From Amia ocellicauda (taxonomy: Eukaryota > Chordata > Actinopteri > Amiiformes > Amiidae), in the NCBI RefSeq assembly GCF_036373705.1, contig NC_089850.1, positions 20,753,256 through 20,817,255 on the forward strand: a stretch of 64,000 nucleotides of DNA, written 5' to 3'. The number at the start of each line of letters is the position of its first letter. Within the stretch, counting starts at the first letter, position 1. A model generated the notes under the pieces. It ran no database searches and had not been told where the DNA came from. It saw only the letters and a list, made by a program, of their open reading frames with translations. The position numbers and the translations under genes were made by a program. This document shows positions 58,928 to 64,000 of the stretch, piece after piece.

Positions 58928-61900
58928 AATGTTATGGATTCCAGTGGCACAGGGCTATTGATCCCAGTCGATAGAAAGTGTAATGTCAAAGACTACTTGT
59001 ATGTATGTTAAGATTTAAGCTATGGCACCTATGATCTAATATTTATACCATGACTGAATAGAGCAGGAACAATGAAATATTTGTATTAAGACATTTTTAG
59101 TACCTCATGTTATACAAAAAAAGCCTTGTGAGTTAGACATGATTAAGTACGCCTGGCTGTTGTAAGCAAAAGTCACCGGAATATCTCTGCATTTACCACG
59201 GATTGTAAATGCATTTTCCTGAGTAGCGCACAGTGTTTGGGTGTTCACTATATCAGAGCTCTGTGCCAAGCAGACGCTACACTGGAGTAATGCCAGTGCA
59301 TTTCAGTGCCCTCAGCAGGCAGACATTTAATGGCCTTCAGAGACCAATATTGTTTTGTATTATTTGTACTTAATAATAATATGTGATTCACAGCCTTTTT
59401 GAGATTCAATGTAGACAGAGCTAGGGACCAGTTCCTTATGTTCAGCTCAAGTCCGGCCTGAATTCTGCCTGGTCTAGTCCGATTGTGATGCCAGTTCTGT
59501 AACATCTCATGTTCTGCAGTTCCGATTCCAGGATTGGGAATCGGCCCCAGCTGTGAATGTGGATAAGGTAGACTAGATAGTTGTTTCTTTGTTAATGACA
59601 AATAACCCTAGTGACCTCAAGCAGTCTTTGTAGCTGCATCTCAACAGCTAGTTATAGGGCAGGGTGGTTTGAGGATGTTTGGCCCACGTGTAGAACCGTG
59701 GGACGCAGCGCTGCCTCTGGCTGAGCCGATCTGATTGGCTCAGTGTCGTACTTTCACTGCAGGTGCACAATGCTCTTCCGCCATGCCCATCCCTCTGATC
59801 TGGGGGGACAGGTGTGTGTGTGTAATTGTGTCTGTGTGCTGCAGCTGGACTGTGCCTTTAACACCAGCCTGCATGAGCAGCCCAGGGCCTTTCAGGGCAG
59901 GGTCCTGGGAGGATAAAAACAGGGGAAACTAATTTCTTTAGTCATGTATTTTTTATGTTGGTTTTGTCATCTGTTTGTATTAGTAAAGTAAAAACAAACT
60001 GCCTTCAAACAATCTCATATTAGGTCTTATGAAACTTGATTATTTATTATCATTTTCAATGATCTGGAACACAGATACCTGCAATAAGAACAACCATTTT
60101 TTTAACTTGACTGATTGATAATGGTGCTGCTATAAGAAAAAAAAAAAACAGAACCAGCTGTGGGCTGATGTGCAGCGCCGTGTTGTCAGGCTGTGGGACG
60201 CATGGCTGTTCTTCTCGTTGGCTCGTCCGACCGAATGGTGCTGTGCTGCTGTGGAGATGTGTCCATAGCCTCATGACCACCGTGCTCAGGCCTTCGTTTT
60301 TATAACCCTTGCTGTCTGCAAGCCTGAAGAAATGCACAAAATCAGAGGAGAGTCTCTTCACACGCACAACTTCTCTGCAAGACCATCGTCAACACCATGC
60401 ACCGGGGGGTTTGGAATTGAAATGATCCGCATACCAAACCGCCCGTAACCAGTCAGGGCCAGTTGTGTTAAACCGGTATTGACTAGCTTGAGTGTTAGAA
60501 GGTTTTCCCCTCTCCCAGTGTGTCCTTCTGTGGAAATCTGTGCAACTGAAGTCCAGGAACTCTGCAATGCAGAACGAAGTAGTTTAATGCCACTGGCGTA
60601 AAATGCAAAGTAGAAGGAACTGCACTTAAATCAGTAACAGAGGTTTAGTTGAGTGTTTATTTAAAATTTGTCTTTGCTTTATATGGACTATAAAACTATT
60701 GTGGTCTTGCACTTGACTGTGGGCATTATTTTTACACCACTAGTGTACTAGAATAATCATTGATTGTTTTTAATTATATACTTTTAGAAAATATACAAAA
60801 AAGCAAAAAGTTAAGATGGTTGAGGATCCTTGGAGCTGTAGAGATCTCACTGAACAGTTGTTGGGTAAGTTGGAATTGGGCCGCAGGAGGGTAGATCGAC
60901 TGCCCCCTGGTGAATGTGTGTGGATATGATCTCCAGTAAGATGTTGGAATTTACCACACAGCTGTTCATTTCATTGAGATGTGAGTTTGCCAGTCTGATT
61001 TCTGTTTTAGGTGATATTCCTTTTTTTAACCAAGCTCTTATTGTTTTTAAATAATTTTAATTTATTTAAAATTTGAATGTTGAATGCACTGTTTACAGTG
61101 ATTGATGAAAAGTAGCAAATTCAAGAAAGCACTGATGAAGTTTTATCTTTGTGTGGTTTTTGTTTGTGTTTGTAGTTTTAATTCACCAGACGTGTCTTCT
61201 TTCACTGGAAACTGAATTAATTAGATTTATTTTTTGGTTCGGCTCTTCAAAGGATCTTGGGAAAGTATTCAACTACTCTTGCAGAATGTAAAATAAACAA
61301 AACAACAAGCACGATCAGTCTGTGTTATTGCTTATTGGCTTCCCAGCAACACCACATCCTCTCCTCTCTGACAGAGTTGTCATTAGGAGTAAATCCTCCA
61401 GATCACGAAGGTTGTCCAGCTGTTGTATTGCTGTAATTTCACTCTAGCAAGAGATTGTGTTTATTGAAGACTGTTGATTACCCATTTATGTCTGTTTACA
61501 AGCTGAACCGAATGATCAGTTGGTGTATTTAAATATTCAATGTTTCAGTTAAATTATACCCTCACCTCACAACTCACAATTGCCTCTCTCTCACTTTGTC
61601 TGTCTCTGTATCTGCCATTAGCCTGTCTGGAGAAATATGGTTTTGTAACAGAGCCACAACAGTTTTCAGTCACCATAGAGAAAGCAATTCCCCGACTGAA
61701 TGCCCAGTGATTGATATTTTGGTGACTATAGAGCCTGTCAGTCAGTCCTGTTCAAAGCCCGGTGGCTCTGCTGTCCCCCACCGCTGCCCCCTCCCTGCTT
61801 CCTGCCGGCCGCCCCAGGAAGCTGCTCCTGTCAGCTGCTAATTAAATCTTCCCTTAAAGTTTTATGAGGAGCTTAGGAAATAAAAAGGCTGGGAGGGATG

Positions 61901-64000
61901 GCAGGGGGTGGGCAGCAGCTTGAAGGAGCGAAGGTCATGTGTTATCAGTGTCTTTATTCCCTGTGGCCTGATAAGCACCCAAACCAGCACCTCCACTGGC
62001 CAAGGACAGAGGATCCAAAGTATGCGTTTAGGCTGGATCTGAAGGCTGTTGATGACTGGTGTCTGGACTCATGACATGTAAAATCCCCTGTGTTCCCTCT
62101 AAAGCTTTGTGTGTCAGAAATATTTTTGTATTTTCACTTTCCTTGCGATAACAACGCAGCAGACATGATGCCAAGTCAAGGATTGCGTCCTCCTTCGAGA
62201 TTAGCGGAGAATTTCAGAGCTTCCTTGTAAATTCATTGCTTGGTTAGCATTATTTTGAGGGGGGGGTGTTTCGGTATTCTCTAGATGGATTTTGAAACCA
62301 TGTTTTAATTTGAAAAGCTGTGAGAAATGAAACCACAGCACAAGGAGCTCAGATGTCTTAATCTCCAAAGGTTCAATTAATGTATCCTATATTAAAAATT
62401 CCCAAACACTATGTAAGGGGGTCAGCTGGGCAGACCTTAAGACTTGAGTAAGTTAACAGAAATTCCAGCTTTATGGAAACAGGAATATGTTTTGAGCTTC
62501 TTTATTTTCTTTCTTAAACAGATACTGTCGCACACAGACATACTCACTTGGTCTCTCTCTCTCTCTCTCTCACACACACACTCCCTCCCTCCCTCCCTTG
62601 GCATGGAAGCAAGGGAATTTGAGGCAAGCTGGTTAATGTTTCATTTTATTCAGGTACGTGCTGTGATAGGCAGGGTAGCCCAGAGAAGACCTAGGCATTC
62701 AGAGAGACCAAGACAGTAATAAAGAGGGAGAGAGAAAGAGAGGAAGAGCATTATCTGCCTTCATTGTGCAGTTGAGACCGACTGAAAGGGGAACTTTTAC
62801 CTGTGTGCAGTGTACTGGACTGCCCTCCTTCCTGCTGCTCCGAGTCCTCCTGCTGCTCCAGGTGAGTGAGTCTTTCTAGGGGGTACTTTCCCAACCTCTG
62901 CATTGCATCTGGGCAAACTGGACACGAGAGTGTCCTTCAAAACAGCAGGCTGAAAGAAGGTTGTCTGGCTTGCTGATTAGACCTGGCACCTGGGGGGCAG
63001 TTCTGTGGATATATCGTATTTGCTGAGGTTATAAATTAACTTCCATCAGGTATGTGTTATGTAGGTATTTTTCGAAACTGACGCTGCTGATGTTTCTGTT
63101 TGAATAATTTGTCAAAAAGGTGATGTTTTGGTGCAAATTAGTTATTAAAAAAATATATATATATATATGTTTGCTCACCTACAGTAAACTTATGAAAATG
63201 TGAATTAAATTTGTAATTATGTATTCCCCCCTTTCTTCTTGTCCCCTGTCCCCCAGATATTTGTTATTTATAGAAGGCCTTTTATCTCGGTATCTACTCC
63301 AGATTTCTTGATGATATAAAATGGCCCGCAGTGCAAAATCTGAGACATTGACTATTTATCAAGGTGCATATTATATCTGCTCTCTCTCAGTGAGTCAGGA
63401 TAACACAATCTGACTCCCTGAAATCTGCCAAATAACTGCTCTGTGTATTCTAAGACTTTTGCAGCAGTTTGCCTTCATCCCACCCAAATACAACTGTAGT
63501 GTCTCCGACGGGGTGAGATTCTGAGTCTGACACCGATTGTGGAGCAATGTTTTGCTATAGGAATTAACAAGTGGGCATAGAGAGAACATGACTTTCTCAG
63601 CTTTGCTGTATTTTTATCTAAAGAGTTTGCTCATGAGGCTATTGAATGCTTGATTGTTTGTTGTCTGCTGTTAAGGTGTTATTGATACATGTTCACAGTG
63701 TTCTGCATCTCACCAGCAATAAAACAGGGCTATCCCAGAATAAACAAACACATTCACATTGAAGAAGTCAAGACCTGACTGTTTTTTTTTATTTACTAAC
63801 AAATTAATAGAGGATGGGAATGATTTCGCATATCCAAGGTAAGCAGTAACTTTAATAGCAACCTCAGCCCTTGAAACTCCTTATAAGCGTCTAATCTAAA
63901 TGTATTTATAGCTGTGGGCTCCTCACTGTGCGCTGTGTCTCTGCGGGTCCTGAACGATAAATGTTAGAGATTAGAGATTAAATTACAAAGAATTACCAAT
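58928..64000. other. ABHD 3' flank and intergenic sequence
   Basis: No exon chain is supported. AATAAA at about 61289 is far downstream and may not belong to the ABHD transcript. A CT/CA-rich stretch lies at 62550-62600. A splice-donor-like CTGCTCCAG/GTGAGTGAG occurs at about 62861. In mammals HPCAL1 lies next to ODC1 on this side, but none of its coding sequence is present here. The right end is AT-rich and featureless. Confidence 0.4.

Noticed and set aside
58353-58989. Minus-strand frames rich in Val-Ser-Gln-Ser
   Set aside because: They are the antisense of the CTGA tandem repeat and the last ABHD exon.
60056-60567. Minus-strand frames near a TATAAAAA motif at about 60300
   Set aside because: An isolated TATA-like word with no downstream exon chain or recognised protein is not enough to call a gene.
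1-64000. Bacterial-type features (operons, CRISPR arrays, ribosome binding sites, attachment sites)
   Set aside because: The window is vertebrate nuclear DNA; the tandem repeats present are microsatellites, and no spacer-repeat array or tRNA/rRNA gene was seen.

Overview
This is a vertebrate, almost certainly ray-finned fish, nuclear DNA window. The evidence is split genes with GT/AG introns, abundant Tc1/mariner DNA transposons of fish type, TA/GT/ATT microsatellites, and protein sequences closest to vertebrate orthologues. Gene order and orientation match human 2p25 (ATP6V1C2 and NOL10 head to head, then ODC1). The species cannot be named from the sequence alone.

Layout. 291-6636 (minus) holds eleven coding exons of atp6v1c2, V-ATPase subunit C; its last coding exon lies off the left edge, and a probable 5' UTR exon sits near 8391-8440. 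A 1.3 kb divergent promoter interval contains a hairpin MITE-like repeat. 9985-25493 (plus) is nol10, complete in 21 exons (703 aa), with a Tc1 element in intron 11. 26.2-43.8 kb is a gene-poor stretch with microsatellites and repeat fragments. 43.8-48.9 kb (plus) is odc1, ornithine decarboxylase: a TATA/CRE promoter, two 5' UTR exons and ten coding exons (460 aa). 50.0-51.8 kb holds two more Tc1-like relics. 53317-58760 (plus) is an ABHD1/ABHD3-family hydrolase in nine exons (415 aa), whose stop codon lies in an ACTG tandem repeat. 58.9-64 kb shows no gene I can support.

The most interesting signal is in the odc1 leader. Splicing of 5' UTR exons 1 and 2 creates a 37-codon upstream ORF that begins at an AUG 12 nt before the donor and ends in Pro-Pro-Trp-Leu-stop. 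It overlaps a 9-codon uORF in another frame. A terminal PPW is the motif known from the polyamine-sensing uORF of the ODC paralogue antizyme inhibitor, so this may be a polyamine-responsive control element of odc1.

The four genes do not form one pathway: proton pumping (atp6v1c2), small-subunit rRNA processing (nol10), polyamine synthesis (odc1) and lipid hydrolysis (ABHD). Their linkage is synteny, not an operon. Exon boundaries were read by eye from frame continuity and splice consensus. The three complete coding sequences sum to whole codons, as do the 350 codons of atp6v1c2.
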